34,763 bases of DNA from Azolla pinnata (lineage: Eukaryota; Streptophyta; Polypodiopsida; Salviniales; Salviniaceae), in the NCBI GenBank assembly GCA_037176905.1, contig JBBBWG010000226.1, positions 43,594-78,356 of the forward strand, in the 5' to 3' direction. Within the stretch, counting starts at the first letter, position 1. Each line of letters begins with the position of its first letter. Shown piece by piece: positions 34,600 through 34,763 of this stretch. The notes beneath the pieces were generated by a model that was not told the DNA's origin, did no database searches, and saw only the letters and a list, made by a program, of their open reading frames with translations. Position numbers and translations under genes: made by a program.

Positions 34600-34763
34600 C
34601 ATCCTCTATCTATGGATGTGGGGCATGCATGCATCCTACCATGCATGCCTATCTATGGATGTGGGGCATGCATGCATGCATGCATCCTTCCATGCATGCC
34701 TATCAATGGATGTGGGGCAGGCATGCATGCATCCATCCACGCATAGCCTATGGATGTGGGGCA
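34600..34763. repeat. Second minisatellite, ATGGATGTGGGGCA units, open at window end
   Basis: ATGGATGTGGGG starts at 34612, 34655, 34706 and 34750 (intervals 43, 51, 44), each of the first three followed by a GCATGCATGC block and a CATCC word. The last unit runs off the window. It shares ATGCATGC blocks with the array before it but has a different core. Confidence 0.85.

Noticed and set aside
34044-34646. Long open frames on both strands (up to 200 codons) rich in His, Met, Cys
   Set aside because: They are the translation of a minisatellite that lacks stop codons in all six frames; no frame is favoured.

Overview
The window reads as nuclear DNA of a land plant. Every complete gene is split by GT-AG introns. 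Two products belong to plant-only lineages: a carotenoid-hydroxylase P450 of the CYP97A type and a KIN-7 kinesin ending in a RING finger. Arrays of the plant telomere heptamer CCCTAAA lie in two non-coding places. Introns run from about 80 bp to 2.85 kb. The sequence does not fix the species; I lean weakly towards a lineage outside the usual angiosperm models. No operon, phage, CRISPR or bacterial feature is present.

Layout. (1) 1-417 (+): the last part of a receptor-like kinase resembling CLV1, cut by the window edge, with a telomere-like array starting at its stop codon. (2) 418-3551: no gene found; a 22-bp minisatellite and a tRNA-like relic. (3) 3552-6947 (-): a four-exon gene for cytochrome c oxidase subunit 6a (100 aa); one exon is only 43 bp and the coding parts are spread over 3.4 kb. 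(4) 8267-13970 (-): a 13-exon ankyrin-repeat DHHC S-acyltransferase (611 aa) of the TIP1/PAT24 type. (5) 13971-16322: a decayed LINE fragment, telomere-like arrays and the probable CYP97A promoter. (6) 16323-22651 (+): a 16-exon CYP97A gene (628 aa). (7) 22652-25553: no supported gene between convergent genes. (8) 25554-33645 (-): a 26-exon kinesin (1267 aa) of the KIN-7D type. (9) 33646-34763: a CT-rich leader/promoter and two ATGCAT-rich minisatellites running to the window end.

The genes are unrelated housekeeping or developmental genes and I see no pathway linking them. COX6A acts in mitochondrial respiration, CYP97A in plastid carotenoid synthesis, TIP1 in protein palmitoylation, and KIN-7D in microtubule transport or division. 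All reading frames stay in phase across every junction I placed, so the four complete genes look intact. The junctions were placed by eye using GT-AG sites, phase and remembered family sequences; they have not been checked against transcripts.

I found no convincing new biological system. The most unusual signals are repeats: a minisatellite whose unit changes length in 4-bp steps and is stop-free in all six frames; a telomere-like hexamer inside a kinesin coding exon, while non-coding arrays use the heptamer; a tandem copy of an intron end plus exon start in CYP97A; and alternating purine-pyrimidine tracts near the start codon of all four complete genes.
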